A stretch of 32,173 bases of DNA from Pseudoalteromonas sp. H71 (lineage in GTDB: Bacteria > Pseudomonadota > Gammaproteobacteria > Enterobacterales > Alteromonadaceae). The DNA lies in assembly GCF_001468485.1 (NCBI RefSeq), contig NZ_LODI01000026.1:1-32173 (forward strand), read 5' to 3'. Below, piece after piece: positions 22,731 to 32,173 of the stretch (its first letter is position 1; each line of letters opens with the position of its first letter). The notes beneath the pieces were generated by a model. It was given only the letters and a program-made list of their open reading frames with translations. It did no database searches and was not told the origin of the DNA. Both the position numbers and the translations under genes were made by a program.

Positions 22731-23504
22731 CTAATTAAGCCTAAGCTGCTTTAAACTAAACCCTAAATTTATATCTGTTCTTAAACTAACCAATTGTTTA
22801 GATATAACGAACATGTCCATATTGGCTTCAAGTTTTTTGCGTAGCGCTGTGTTTAGTAATTCATCACTCAATGCTTCATTTATAGAGGTGTAATTATTAA
22901 CAAGCTGCTGAGCTGATTTTATACCAACTCCTTTTACACCAGGTATGTCATTCGTTTTATCGCCTGCAAGTGCCCAAAAATCGACGAGTTTATTTTTTTC
23001 TACACCAAAGCGCTCTTCCATTGTGGGTTCATCTAAATACTGCCTTTTAAAATAATCATAAATCTGTATTTCATTGTTTAAATACGGTAAAAATCCCTTG
23101 TCAGTAGATACAATCGTATTCATTATTTTTTTATCAGCGGCTTTGCAAGCAAGCGTAGCAATAATATCATCAGCTTCATCATTTATTGGTTCAAACACAA
23201 TAATACCGGTTTCCTCAATTGCTGATTTAAAATGATGTAACGCACCTTTTAGTGTTTCGGGCATCGGGGCTCTTGAGTGTTTGTAATGTTCATAAAAGTG
23301 ATAGCGCCAACTTTTATCTCCGTCAAACACTGCAATTGCATGCGTTGCTTGCGTTATGCGAAGCAATTTTTTGCATGCTTGCGCTACACGCTCACTGCAC
23401 GTAAGTATTAATTGGTCTTCGTTGTTGTGTTTTTGGTTTACATCAACTGCATAAATGCGCCTAATTAAATTAAGCGCATCAATTAATAATAAATGGGGTT
23501 TCAA
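22731..23504 (-). CDS. xni: Flap endonuclease Xni (ExoIX-like)
   Basis: The 257-residue protein corresponds to the 5'-nuclease domain of DNA polymerase I as a separate enzyme. LLLIDALNLIRRIYAVD contains the first metal-binding Asp, FDGDKSWRYHFYEHYKHSRAPMP the arch region, NDEADDIIATLA and VSTDKGF more acidic residues, and WALAGDKTNDIPGVKGVGIKSAQQL the helix-hairpin-helix/K-binding motif. Xni acts on flap DNA and may help process Okazaki fragments. As in other Xni proteins some acidic residues of the second metal site appear to be missing. It starts 10 bases after ppnN ends, forming a two-gene operon; from recall the two genes are also close in E. coli. Confidence 0.92.
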   Translation of the reverse strand: MKPHLLLIDALNLIRRIYAVDVNQKHNNEDQLILTCSERVAQACKKLLRITQATHAIAVFDGDKSWRYHFYEHYKHSRAPMPETLKGALHHFKSAIEETGIIVFEPINDEADDIIATLACKAADKKIMNTIVSTDKGFLPYLNNEIQIYDYFKRQYLDEPTMEERFGVEKNKLVDFWALAGDKTNDIPGVKGVGIKSAQQLVNNYTSINEALSDELLNTALRKKLEANMDMFVISKQLVSLRTDINLGFSLKQLRLN

Positions 23505-23514
23505 ACTATATGAC

Positions 23515-24858
23515 TCATGCTTTTATTTTGTAACACGGAGTATACTTACTGCCAGGTAATTTCATGCGGCCTTGGTCAACAAAGGCTTGTAAAAGTACAT
23601 CCATATCTTGCATTAATGCAGGTTCACCACTGAGAGTATAAGGTCCATGTTGTTTAATAGCGCGTACTCCCTCATCTTTAACATTACCGGCAACAATACC
23701 CGAAAACGCACGTCGTAAGTTTGCTGCAAGCTGTTGTTTTGGTTGATCCAAGTGTAAATCTAGGTTTGCCATGTTTTCATGTGTAGGTGCAAAGGGCTGC
23801 TGAAAATCGTTATCAATTTTAAGCGTCCAATTAAAATAGTATGCATCGCCCTCACTTTTTCTATACTCGCGAACATTAGCCATTTTAGATTTTAGTTTTT
23901 GTCCAACTAAACTGGGATCGTCAATAATAACTTCAAATTTGTCTAGCGCTTCTTTTCCGAGCGTCATTTCAATAAATTCGCACAGTTTTTCAAAGTAATC
24001 TTTGCTTTGTTTTGGTCCGGTTAAAATAACGGGTAAGCACTGCTTTTCGTTATCTGGATGCAATAAAATGCCTAATAAATACAATAATTCTTCGGCAGTG
24101 CCCGCACCGCCTGGAAATATAATAATTGCATGGGCTGTGCGTATAAATGCTTCTAACCGTTTTTCTATATCTGGCAATATAACGAGTTCGTTTACTATTG
24201 GGTTAGGGGGTTCTGCTGCAATAATGCTGGGCTCTGTTAGTCCTAAATAACGATTGTTTTTAATACGTTGTTTTGCATGGCCTATAGTAGCGCCTTTCAT
24301 TGGACCTTTCATTGCACCAGGTCCGCAACCAGTACAAATATTTAATCCACGCAGGCCCAATTCATAACCTACTTGTTTGGTATACTTATACTCAATTTCG
24401 TTTATTGAATGCCCGCCCCAACAAACCACCATATTGGGCTCGCTATTTACACGAAGCGCATGCGCATTTCTAAGCATGTCAAACACCATATGAGTAATGG
24501 CTTTTTGTTCTTTTAGATCTTTTTCGTACTTTTGACAAATAAATAAAATATCGCGGATAACTGAAAATATGTGTTCGTGTATACCGGTGATTATTTCACC
24601 ATCTACAAAGGCAGTTTGAGGTGGGTTTTCAAGCTCAATTTTTATTCCGCGCTCTCGGCTGAGTAAGCGAATGTCAAAGTCTTTATACTTGTCGTATATT
24701 TGCGAACTTTCGTCGGTATGGCTGCCTACATTGAGTACCGCTAATACACAATTTCTAAATAGTTTATAACGCTCGCTAGTTGAGGATTGTTCTAATAAAT
24801 CAACCTCTAACTGAGATAGTAAATCTAATACACCAGTTGGGTTTAACTGTATTAACAT
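23515..24858 (-). CDS. ppnN: Pyrimidine/purine nucleotide 5'-monophosphate nucleosidase
   Basis: The 447-residue protein is the PpnN (YgdH) enzyme, which cleaves nucleoside monophosphates to base and ribose 5-phosphate and is regulated by (p)ppGpp in E. coli. Three regions are visible: a PpnN N-terminal domain (about 1-130), the LOG/TIGR00730-like Rossmann domain with [27 protein letters not shown] and [18 protein letters not shown] (about 145-320), and a PpnN C-terminal domain (about 330-447). The full family length is present. AAGGA lies about 6 bases before the ATG. It is followed by xni. Confidence 0.93.
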   Translation of the reverse strand: MLIQLNPTGVLDLLSQLEVDLLEQSSTSERYKLFRNCVLAVLNVGSHTDESSQIYDKYKDFDIRLLSRERGIKIELENPPQTAFVDGEIITGIHEHIFSVIRDILFICQKYEKDLKEQKAITHMVFDMLRNAHALRVNSEPNMVVCWGGHSINEIEYKYTKQVGYELGLRGLNICTGCGPGAMKGPMKGATIGHAKQRIKNNRYLGLTEPSIIAAEPPNPIVNELVILPDIEKRLEAFIRTAHAIIIFPGGAGTAEELLYLLGILLHPDNEKQCLPVILTGPKQSKDYFEKLCEFIEMTLGKEALDKFEVIIDDPSLVGQKLKSKMANVREYRKSEGDAYYFNWTLKIDNDFQQPFAPTHENMANLDLHLDQPKQQLAANLRRAFSGIVAGNVKDEGVRAIKQHGPYTLSGEPALMQDMDVLLQAFVDQGRMKLPGSKYTPCYKIKA

Positions 24859-24923
24859 GGGCGTACTCCTTGCTATTTATGTAAATTACTACTGAGCCAT
24901 ACATTATTTATAACCGTGTGGCA

Positions 24924-26459
24924 TTATTTACTTATACAAAGCCGGTCTCTACCAGTATTTTTGGCTTCATACAAAGCATCGTCAGCTCTATCAAAAGCTT
25001 TAATTGGGGTGTCCCCTTTTTTTAACTGCGTAGCGCCTACGGAGATAGTTATTTCAATTTGCTTATCTTTAAATTTAAACGGAATATTTTTAATAACTTT
25101 TCTGAGTTTTTCAAGCGGTGCAACAGCATTATCAACTGTGGTTTCACTCATTAATAGGACAAATTCTTCACCGCCATATCGCGCTATAAAATCAGATTTT
25201 CGTATCGATTTTTGTAATGCTTTTGCGATCACTTGCAACGTAATGTCGCCAGCTGTATGACCAAACCTGTCGTTTATTGATTTAAAATGATCAACATCTA
25301 TAACGACCAGCGTAACATTTGATTGCTGAACATTAAATAAATGCATTTCGTGGTTATAGCGTTCGTCAAAAGCGGCTCTATTAGGTAATTTTGTTAAGCC
25401 GTCTAGTAGGCTTTTAAAGCGTTGATCGTTTAAGCGCTTTTTGTATTTTGTTAGTTTTGTTTCAAGCGTACCAATACGGCCATTAATCTCATTAAAACTC
25501 GATACAAGTATTTCCCTGTCTTGGCGTTCTAGTTTTTCTTTTGCCATAAAGTCTTGAGTCAACGACTTTAGTTCATTATCAACAAGCTCTTTTAAAGATG
25601 AAATAGAAGTAGCGGATTGTGTTTTTTCGTTTAAGTTTTCTATTTTACTTTTAATATTTTTATTGAGGGTCTCAAACTCAGCCCCCATTGACGTCGAATG
25701 TTTACTTGTAGCGACTATTGATTTGTGAAGTTCTTCAATTGTCTGGTTAAGCGATGATAAAAAGCTTTGAGCTGACTCGCGTTCTTTATTTATATTTTTT
25801 ACGACAACAGTAATTATGTTTATGGCCGTATCGAGCAAAGAGCCTAAATTATCGCTTTCAGATATGATGCTTTTAATACGCTTAATTTCTATTGTTGCTT
25901 CATCTTCAAGAACTAAGTCGTTAGCGAGTTCAAGTAGTTTTTGTGCTAATGCAGGCGTCGCTTCACAAGTAATCTTGCTATCTGCACGTAGTTTTGTGTT
26001 TAGCGCATGGTGATAAAAGCTAATTAATTTTTCCAGTAACGGAATAAAGTCATGAGTGGAATGAACGTTATTCATTTCGTGATCGAGTAAATTTCTTAAT
26101 GAACGGCGTGTGCCTTCTGGCAAGCCTTTGGTTTTTTGGAGTTGTCTGCCCGCTGATAAAACACTTTCTTGTAGGTCACGTTGTTGCGAAAGTTGAATGG
26201 ACTCTTGTTTTTTTAACAGCTTTATTGTTTCGTCAATTAAAGGGGATAAATCATCAAAACCAACGCCTTTGTTGAGTGCACTTCTAAAGTTAGCAAGTCT
26301 GTTGTCAAGTTCTGTGTCAAGACCCTTACACGCTAAGGATAATTTAGATGAAAAAATAGAGAGGGTGTCTACTTGATGTTTTCGCGCGTCTTCCAGTGCC
26401 ATGCGCGCACCAATTGCTTGTTTTAGTTTTCTCTCTGTAGCAGTAGATTTTTCTGACAC
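24924..26459 (-). CDS. Diguanylate cyclase with long N-terminal coiled coil
   Basis: This 511-residue protein has no membrane segment. Residues 1 to about 340 are helical and charged, with heptad-like stretches consistent with coiled coil. The C-terminal GGDEF domain (about 345-511) has LDGLTKLPNRAAFDERY, VVIDVDHFKSINDRFGHTAGD and the active site GGEEF at 429-433. An inhibitory I-site RKSD (R420-D423) lies five residues before it, so it should make c-di-GMP and be feedback-inhibited. What the N-terminal region senses is unknown. It is divergent from the M61 peptidase gene. Confidence 0.9.
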   Translation of the reverse strand: MSEKSTATERKLKQAIGARMALEDARKHQVDTLSIFSSKLSLACKGLDTELDNRLANFRSALNKGVGFDDLSPLIDETIKLLKKQESIQLSQQRDLQESVLSAGRQLQKTKGLPEGTRRSLRNLLDHEMNNVHSTHDFIPLLEKLISFYHHALNTKLRADSKITCEATPALAQKLLELANDLVLEDEATIEIKRIKSIISESDNLGSLLDTAINIITVVVKNINKERESAQSFLSSLNQTIEELHKSIVATSKHSTSMGAEFETLNKNIKSKIENLNEKTQSATSISSLKELVDNELKSLTQDFMAKEKLERQDREILVSSFNEINGRIGTLETKLTKYKKRLNDQRFKSLLDGLTKLPNRAAFDERYNHEMHLFNVQQSNVTLVVIDVDHFKSINDRFGHTAGDITLQVIAKALQKSIRKSDFIARYGGEEFVLLMSETTVDNAVAPLEKLRKVIKNIPFKFKDKQIEITISVGATQLKKGDTPIKAFDRADDALYEAKNTGRDRLCISK

Positions 26460-26663
26460 CTAGGCAGCCACCATGATTTGTAATTTTGTTACTCTAAGTC
26501 TACAACAAATTTATATTAAGTGTAGTTATCTCGGTAAAAACTCTATATTTTTATTAGCCTTGTGCGTACAAACTCGTATACATGAGGGTTTATCGCTTTT
26601 AATTCACATTTAAATGTTCGCTTGATAACCTTGGCTGCAATCAAGGTCTTAAATAGAGTTTAT

Positions 26664-28445
26664 ATGAAAAAGTTATTAGTTTTATCAATTTGTGCTGCAT
26701 TATCGGCATCTGCTTTTGCTGATGTTGACTACTCATTGAGTATCGATGAGCCTCAGCATCATCTTGGTGATGTTCGCGTTCAATTTCCTAAGTCAGCACA
26801 AGCTCATCTTGATATTAAATTACCTTCTTGGCGCACCGGCCGTTATGAAGTCCTTAATCTTGCCAATGGAGTACGTTATTTTAACCCAGCGGATAAAGAG
26901 GGTAATCCTCTAAAGTGGGAAAAAATTGATCACAGTACATGGCGTGTCCATATTGATACACCCACAGAAGTAAGTGTAGGTTATCAGGTTTACGCCAATG
27001 AACTAGGTAAGCGTGCTCGCCACATTGATGATAGCCATGCTTTTATAGATGCTTCTGGCTTTTTTATGTTCAGCGAATCATTTCGTCAAGAGCCTGTAAC
27101 GGTTAAATTAGAGGTTCCTAAACTGTGGCGTTCTGTTTCTGGGATGGCTAATTTAAATTCAACACACTCGTTTATAGCAGCTAATTACGATGTACTCGTG
27201 GACTCGCCTATTGAAACAGGTATTAACCAACTCCATTCCTTTAGCGTTGATGGGCGTGAGTACGAATTGGTAATTTGGGGCGAGGGGAACTACGACGTTG
27301 AATTAATGCTGCGTGATCTCAAAAACCTAGTCACAACAGGTAATGTAATTTGGGATAGCTACCCGTATGAACGCTATGTATTTATGGTGCATGCAACGTC
27401 TGGCGCAGGGGGGGCAACTGAGCATTTAAATTCGACCATAATTCAACGCCCACGCGACCGTTTTGGTAGCCGCGAAGATTATTTAGGCTTTATTAGTACC
27501 GCTGCCCACGAATTTATTCATACTTGGAATGTAAAAGCATATCGTCCAGAGGGGTTGGTACCTTACGATTACACTAATATGAATTATTCAAAATTACTTT
27601 GGATAGCAGAAGGTTCAACAAGTTACTTTGAGGATCATTTGTTAGTACGCTCAAAAATTGAGACGATTGATGAGTTTTTTAATGGATTGACAAAAACCAT
27701 AAATCGACACTTACAAACACCAGGTAGAGACGTTCAAAGTGCCAGTGAAACAAGTTTTGACAAGTGGATTAACCAAGGTGGAGATCACGGACGTAATTAC
27801 AGTACAAATATTTATTCAGAGGGTTCATTGCTCTCAATGGTCCTTGATATAAACCTATTAGAAAAAACAGCAGGTAAAGTCAGTTACCGGGATGTGCATA
27901 AAGCACTCTATAACAACCATAAGTTACCATTAGGTTTTAATGAAAAAGACGTACTAAGCATTTTACAAAACCTGACGGGTCTCGATTATTCAAACTGGTG
28001 GAAAGAGTATGTTGATTCACCTGCAAAAATTGATTTTGACGAATTACTCAATAAAGTAGGTTTGGTTTTTGAGCGACCCAAAGACGCTAAGGCTGTTGCC
28101 AGCATAGATGCAGTAGCTAAAAATACCGGGCAGCTTTTAACATTAACACATGTTCAACGTGGTGGTAGTGCGTGGAAAGCGGGATTAACGACCAACGATA
28201 AAATCGTAGCTATAAACAAGCATCATGTAGGAAAAGATCTGAAGTCGACCCTTGAAACCTTTAGTCCGTCAGATAAGGTAACCATTGACTTTATTCGTCG
28301 TGATTCACTGCAAAGCCTTACCTTAGTGTTAACTGAAAAGTTTGATAAGCCCAAAAAGGTAACAGCAAATCCCCAAGCAACTACAGATCAAAAAGCACGC
28401 TTCAAAGCATGGATGGGAGTTGAACACCCAAATGATGTTAAATAG
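26664..28445 (+). CDS. M61-family aminopeptidase with PDZ domain, secreted
   Basis: The protein is 593 residues with a signal peptide (KKLLVLSICAALSASAFA). An N-terminal beta domain (DYSLSIDEPQHHLGDVRVQF, LPSWRTGRYEVLNLA) precedes a thermolysin-like catalytic domain. That domain has HEFIH (H282, E283, H286) with WNVK following and E316 in LWIAEGSTSYFEDH as the third zinc ligand. A PDZ domain lies near the C-terminus (about 475-560, RGGSAWKAGLTTNDKIVAIN). These features define the glycyl-aminopeptidase (M61) family. It acts in the periplasm or outside the cell. The ATG at 26664 is chosen because it gives a proper signal peptide; 14 extra residues upstream would spoil it. Confidence 0.92.
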   Translation: MKKLLVLSICAALSASAFADVDYSLSIDEPQHHLGDVRVQFPKSAQAHLDIKLPSWRTGRYEVLNLANGVRYFNPADKEGNPLKWEKIDHSTWRVHIDTPTEVSVGYQVYANELGKRARHIDDSHAFIDASGFFMFSESFRQEPVTVKLEVPKLWRSVSGMANLNSTHSFIAANYDVLVDSPIETGINQLHSFSVDGREYELVIWGEGNYDVELMLRDLKNLVTTGNVIWDSYPYERYVFMVHATSGAGGATEHLNSTIIQRPRDRFGSREDYLGFISTAAHEFIHTWNVKAYRPEGLVPYDYTNMNYSKLLWIAEGSTSYFEDHLLVRSKIETIDEFFNGLTKTINRHLQTPGRDVQSASETSFDKWINQGGDHGRNYSTNIYSEGSLLSMVLDINLLEKTAGKVSYRDVHKALYNNHKLPLGFNEKDVLSILQNLTGLDYSNWWKEYVDSPAKIDFDELLNKVGLVFERPKDAKAVASIDAVAKNTGQLLTLTHVQRGGSAWKAGLTTNDKIVAINKHHVGKDLKSTLETFSPSDKVTIDFIRRDSLQSLTLVLTEKFDKPKKVTANPQATTDQKARFKAWMGVEHPNDVK

Positions 28446-28459
28446 AATTTAACAACACT

Positions 28460-28494
28460 AATAAAGGAGCTAAGGCTCCTTTATTATTATTTTA
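28460..28494 (+). terminator. Intrinsic terminator of the M61 peptidase gene
   Basis: AATAAAGGAGC-TAAG-GCTCCTTTATT is an 11-bp perfect stem (28460-28485) followed by a T-rich tail interrupted by A residues. Confidence 0.85.
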
Positions 28495-28599
28495 ACAGTG
28501 AATAATACACTTAAGCTTACTTTTGAATATATGTGTATGGAAATTCAACAATTAACTTCTATTATAAAATGAGAAAATTTTATAGGAGATAACCACAAT

Positions 28600-30687
28600 A
28601 TGAGTTCCAACACGGTTGTTAATCAATTATCTAAACAGTTTGTTACTAACGATTCATTGCACCAACTATTTGAAAGTGTAAATTCAATTTCAGTGCAAGG
28701 TTATGATGAACAAAGACGAGTTGTGTATTGGAACAAGGGAAGTGAATTACTTTATGGGTTTAAATCAGAGGAAGCATTTGGAAAGAAGTTAGAAGACCTT
28801 ATCGTACCCGCTCCGATGAAAGACATGGTAGTTGAGGCTCATACAAAGTGGATAAATGAAGGCGTAGCAATACCCGCTGCAGAAATACTACTTAAGCATA
28901 AAAATGGAACTGATATATACGTTTATTCAAGCCACGTAATGTTTGAAAATGAATTTAAAGTCAAGCAAATGTATTGTATAGACATTGATTTGTCGGATGT
29001 AAAAAAGGCCCAAGCCATTGCTACTTTTAAAGAGCAAATGCTGAAAACAATCTTTGAAGCAATCCCTGATTTACTCTTTTTAATGGATCATGATGGAATC
29101 ATCATTGATTACCATACTAATAACAAAAATACCCTTTATGTATCCCCTGAAAAGTTTATTGGTAATAGTATGCTTGATATTTTACCAAAGGGTGTTGCAA
29201 AAAAATTTGAAATACATATCGCTAAAGCAATCGAACAAGAAGAGATGGTGACATTTAAATATGAGCTTACAGTACGCCAAGGCTTAGCCTACTTTGAGGC
29301 AAGGATAAATAAAGTCTCTAAGTATGACCAAATAATGATAATTATTCGAGATATAACCGAACAACACCAATCAGAACAATTAATTCGTAAACAAGCTTAT
29401 TTTGATAGCCTTACACAATTACCAAACCGCTTACTAGCCCTCGATCGATTATCACAGGTAACAGTAGAAGCCGATCGCAATGATGAAAAAGCCGCGATAT
29501 TTTTTTTAGATTTAGACGACTTTAAAAAAATAAATGATTCACTTGGCCATGAGGCTGGCGATAAGGTTTTGATTGAAACAGCTAACCGCCTGCAAAGCGC
29601 TTTGAGAAAAGCAGATACAATTGGTCGACTAGGAGGAGATGAATTTATAATTCTGTCTAAAGGAATTTCTACTCAGCAAAATGCAGTGGGTATTGCTGAA
29701 AAGATTCTACAAAATTTTAGAGACCCCTTCACAATTGAAGGCCGTGAGTTAATGTTAACAATTAGTATTGGTGTGGCAATATTTCCAGATAACGGCAAAA
29801 CGGCTTCTGATTTACTGAGAAATGCAGATACAGCGATGTATCAGGCAAAAGCACTCGGGCGCAACACATATTCGTTTTTTACCAGTCAAATGAATACCGT
29901 TATTCAACGACGCCTAGCAATAGAAGAGCAAATGCGAGGTGCTCTACAGCGAAAGGAGTTTATCCTTTATTACCAACCGCAATTTGATGTTAAAAACAAT
30001 GAAATTACAGGCGCAGAGGCATTACTACGGTGGCTAAACCCTGTACTCGGTAGCGTGGCACCAGATGAGTTTATCCCTATTGCAGAAAAAACAGGCGTAA
30101 TTATTTCTATTGGTGAGTTTGTTATTAAAGAATCACTTCACTTACTCAAACGATGGAAAAACGTAGAAAAGTTAAATAAAGATTTTACTATCGCTGTAAA
30201 TTTATCTCCAAGTCAATTTAAAGATTTAAGTCTGTTTAACTTTATTAAAACATCGTTATTAAATGCGAATATTGAGCCTAAAAACCTTGAGCTTGAAATT
30301 ACAGAAGGAGTGTTGATGACTGGAGAGTCCACCATTACTGACACTTTAACCAACATCACAAATTTAGGGGTTATTCTATCCATGGATGATTTTGGGACGG
30401 GTTATTCATCACTTAGCTACTTAAGGCAATACCCGTTTAATGTATTAAAAATAGATCGTGGTTTTATTGGGGGGATTACTGAAAACAATGAAGACTACAG
30501 CTTAGTAGAGGCAACAATTGCAATGTCGCATGGTTTAGGGTTAAGAGTGGTTGCTGAAGGAGTTGAAACTCAAGAACAACTCACAATATTAAAAGAACTT
30601 GGTTGTGATTTTGCTCAAGGGTATTATTTTAGTAAACCAATACCTGAGCAAGACCTCATTGATTTTTCGATACGTTTTTATAGTTAA
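28600..30687 (+). CDS. PAS-PAS-GGDEF-EAL c-di-GMP turnover protein
   Basis: This 695-residue cytoplasmic protein has two PAS sensor domains (about 20-135, with VVYWNKGSELLYGFKSEEAF, and about 145-260). A GGDEF domain follows (about 265-425; DSLTQLPNRLLALDRL, GGDEF at 345-349, with an RKAD I-site just before). Then comes an EAL domain (about 440-690; EALLRW at 473-478, DDFGTGYSSLSYL, VVAEGVETQEQ). Both active sites are conserved, so it may be bifunctional, or a phosphodiesterase controlled by GTP and PAS input. AGGAG lies 11 bases before the ATG. It stands alone, with no clear terminator after it. Confidence 0.95.
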   Translation: MSSNTVVNQLSKQFVTNDSLHQLFESVNSISVQGYDEQRRVVYWNKGSELLYGFKSEEAFGKKLEDLIVPAPMKDMVVEAHTKWINEGVAIPAAEILLKHKNGTDIYVYSSHVMFENEFKVKQMYCIDIDLSDVKKAQAIATFKEQMLKTIFEAIPDLLFLMDHDGIIIDYHTNNKNTLYVSPEKFIGNSMLDILPKGVAKKFEIHIAKAIEQEEMVTFKYELTVRQGLAYFEARINKVSKYDQIMIIIRDITEQHQSEQLIRKQAYFDSLTQLPNRLLALDRLSQVTVEADRNDEKAAIFFLDLDDFKKINDSLGHEAGDKVLIETANRLQSALRKADTIGRLGGDEFIILSKGISTQQNAVGIAEKILQNFRDPFTIEGRELMLTISIGVAIFPDNGKTASDLLRNADTAMYQAKALGRNTYSFFTSQMNTVIQRRLAIEEQMRGALQRKEFILYYQPQFDVKNNEITGAEALLRWLNPVLGSVAPDEFIPIAEKTGVIISIGEFVIKESLHLLKRWKNVEKLNKDFTIAVNLSPSQFKDLSLFNFIKTSLLNANIEPKNLELEITEGVLMTGESTITDTLTNITNLGVILSMDDFGTGYSSLSYLRQYPFNVLKIDRGFIGGITENNEDYSLVEATIAMSHGLGLRVVAEGVETQEQLTILKELGCDFAQGYYFSKPIPEQDLIDFSIRFYS

Positions 30688-31116
30688 CTTGCAGTAAACC
30701 TTTTAAAGGGTGCGATGTAACTACCGTGTTTAAATAACATTTTATATACGGTTTTCGAATTCAAACATAAATCGATTTAAGACTTCGTTTAATTAATTAC
30801 TTCCACATATTGCGGCATGAGCGCGTATTTTAACGTTTTGACTGTGCTATCGCTCTTAAATCTGTTGAGTTATATCTGCACGTCGGATTCAGCGTCTGCT
30901 ATGTTTTGAGGTGACAATTTAATAGACAATAAGAAGTGCCAAGTTTAGTTCATGCTCTAGTATTAGCTGGTAGGAACTCCAAAACCAAATTAACTAGTTT
31001 AATCTTAATTTATAGATTTAACGATTATACTATTCTTTTCTTGTGGGTTTGTATTTTTACGTGCATTTAATTACCCTTAAGTGGTGTGTTTTAATAATTT
31101 ACCAAAGGAATTAATT
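30688..31116 (+). other. 429-base intergenic region before the metY pseudogene
   Basis: I see no ORF with a ribosome binding site, no tRNA and no strong terminator here. The last part contains the ribosome binding site of the dead metY gene (AAAGGA at about 31105). I looked for tandem MetJ-type boxes and did not find convincing ones. The region may hold the former promoter of metY. Confidence 0.5.
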
Positions 31117-32050
31117 ATGAAATTAGAGTCTTTAGCACTACACCATGGTTACGAGTCTGAAGAATCCACGAAATCAGCAGCAGTGCCTGTTTATAATACC
31201 TCATCGCACACGTTTGATAACACGTAACATGGTGCCGATTTATTTGATTTAAAAGTACCTGGAAATATCTATACCCGCATAATGAATCCGACCAATGCGG
31301 TACTTGAGCAGCGTATTGCGGCAATGGAAGGCGGCATTGGTGCGTTGGCTGTAGCCTCGGGTATGGCGGCGATTACCTATGCGATTCAATGTTTATGTGA
31401 AGTAGGTACTAATATTGTAAGCACCAGCCAAGTGTATGGCGGCACTTATAATTTATTTGCCCATACATTACCACGCCAAGGTATTGAAGCGCGTATGATT
31501 AAGGCTGATGACTTTAGCGCATTCGAGGATGCCATTGACGACAATACCCGTGATATTTTTGTGAATCTATTGGTAACCCTGCAGGTAATATTGTTGATAT
31601 TGAGCGTTTAGCTAAGATTGCTCATAGCAAAGGTGTGCCACTTATTGTTGATAATACCGTTGCTACGCCGTATTTATGTCGGCCATTTGAGTTAGGTGCC
31701 GATATTGTGGTGCACTCACTCACTAAATATATTAACGGCCATGGTACCGCGATTGGCGGTATGATTGTTGATTCGGGCAAGTTTGACTGGAAAGCCAATG
31801 CGACTCGTTTTGTGATGATGAATGAGCCTGATCCGTCGTACCATAATGTAGTGTATACCGATGCATTTGCTGAGGCGGCGTTTATTGGTCGTTGCCGCGT
31901 TGTACCACTTAGAAATACCGGTGCGGCGCTTGCGCCTAAAAACGCATCTGATATTTTAATTGGCCTTGAAACGTTGGGGCTAAGAATGGATCGCCACTGC
32001 GAAAACGCGCAAAAAATTGCTGAATATTTAGAGAGCCATCCTAAGGTGCG
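31117..32050 (+). pseudogene. metY: O-acetylhomoserine sulfhydrylase (MetY-type), broken
   Basis: The reading starts MKLESLALHHGYESEE with a good ribosome binding site, and the family is clear from [61 protein letters not shown] and the PLP-lysine region [20 protein letters not shown]. These are pyridoxal-phosphate enzymes that make homocysteine from O-acetylhomoserine and sulfide. Codon 37 is TAA (31225-31227) where CAA (Gln, before HGADLFDL) is expected. One T is missing from a T run at 31556-31560, shifting the frame between DIF and CESIGNPAG. The 3' end stops at about residue 312 of an expected 425 or so, where the IS3-type element begins. It is therefore non-functional unless the stop is read through and the frame corrected. 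Confidence 0.92.
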
Positions 32051-32173
32051 GTAATCCCGCCATTTTTAATGGAGGCTATCTGTAGAATTTTCGTTGTTTA
32101 ACTTTTCCAGTTTTTGTATGGGTGTTATGCCACCTATGCCCATGTTAGGGCGTTCATTATTATAAGTCCATAA
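32051..32173 (-). mobile_element. End of an IS3-family insertion sequence (partial)
   Basis: MetY similarity stops after HPKV(R) at about 32050, and a different sequence follows that carries the end of an IS3-type transposase on the minus strand. The non-coding end contains short dyads (GCGG...CCGC at about 32048-32060 and CCATT-TTT-AATGG at 32060-32072). The exact terminal base and any target duplication cannot be seen because the other end is outside the window. Confidence 0.75.
32066..32173 (-). CDS. IS3-family transposase OrfB, C-terminal fragment
   Basis: Thirty-five codons and a stop are visible on the minus strand. The sequence YNNERPNMGIGGITPIQKL is the conserved end of the rve integrase domain and C-terminus of IS3-family OrfB proteins. 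The following tail is EKLNNENSTDSLH. The catalytic DDE residues and the start are beyond the window edge. It is too short to name the IS. Confidence 0.85.
   Translation of the reverse strand, partial: LWTYNNERPNMGIGGITPIQKLEKLNNENSTDSLH

Noticed and set aside
30880-31110. MetJ-type operator before metY
   Set aside because: I found no tandem AGACGTCT-like 8-mers of convincing quality.
31115-31324. Minus-strand ORF of 69 codons over the metY start
   Set aside because: Antisense of the pseudogene, with no ribosome binding site or similarity.

Overview
The window looks like chromosomal DNA of a marine gammaproteobacterium, most likely Pseudoalteromonas or a close relative. The base composition is AT-rich, the proteins are gammaproteobacterial in type (HU-beta, PpnN, Xni, IlvIH), and there is a secreted protease with a GlyGly-CTERM tail. 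That assignment is inference from protein style; no database was searched. An IS110-type transposase tail touches the left edge and an IS3-type transposase tail touches the right edge, so this may be a contig or region bounded by repeats.

Left part (1-2651): the IS110 tail, a small GIY-YIG protein, a hemolysin III/TrhA membrane protein whose promoter is overlapped by a strong 18-bp palindrome, an unknown membrane protein, and a small secreted protein followed by a 37-residue membrane microprotein. The last pair sits behind a -24/-12-like element.

Centre-left (2752-13036): the most notable locus. A stand-alone LON-domain gene is followed by an ECF sigma factor and its ChrR-type zinc anti-sigma factor. 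The tightly packed genes that follow are YbgA, class I DNA photolyase, SnoaL-like, SDR, FAD oxidoreductase, DUF1365, cyclopropane-fatty-acid-synthase family, DUF2878, chalcone-isomerase-like and DUF3833 lipoprotein. In Rhodobacter the homologous sigma-E/ChrR pair controls a singlet-oxygen response that includes photolyase and CFA-type genes. Here three copies of TGATC[C/G]-N16-CGTA[A/C] lie before the LON gene, before the sigma gene and inside the 3' end of the photolyase gene. They suggest one regulon combining light sensing, DNA photorepair and membrane-lipid modification.

Centre (13244-20392): HU-beta, then on the minus strand ilvIH preceded by a clear branched-chain attenuator (a Leu/Val-rich 23-residue leader peptide, a terminator and a competing antiterminator segment). 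Next come a large secreted M6 metalloprotease with three PKD domains and, on the minus strand, a NAD-type isocitrate dehydrogenase.

Right part (20579-32173): on the minus strand, a degenerate HD-GYP/HDOD-like protein with a DUF3192 protein, ppnN-xni, and a coiled-coil GGDEF protein. On the plus strand, an M61 peptidase with a PDZ domain and a PAS-GGDEF-EAL protein. Last is a decayed O-acetylhomoserine sulfhydrylase gene carrying a stop codon and a frameshift, and cut at its 3' end by the IS3-type element. No tRNA, rRNA or CRISPR array was seen.
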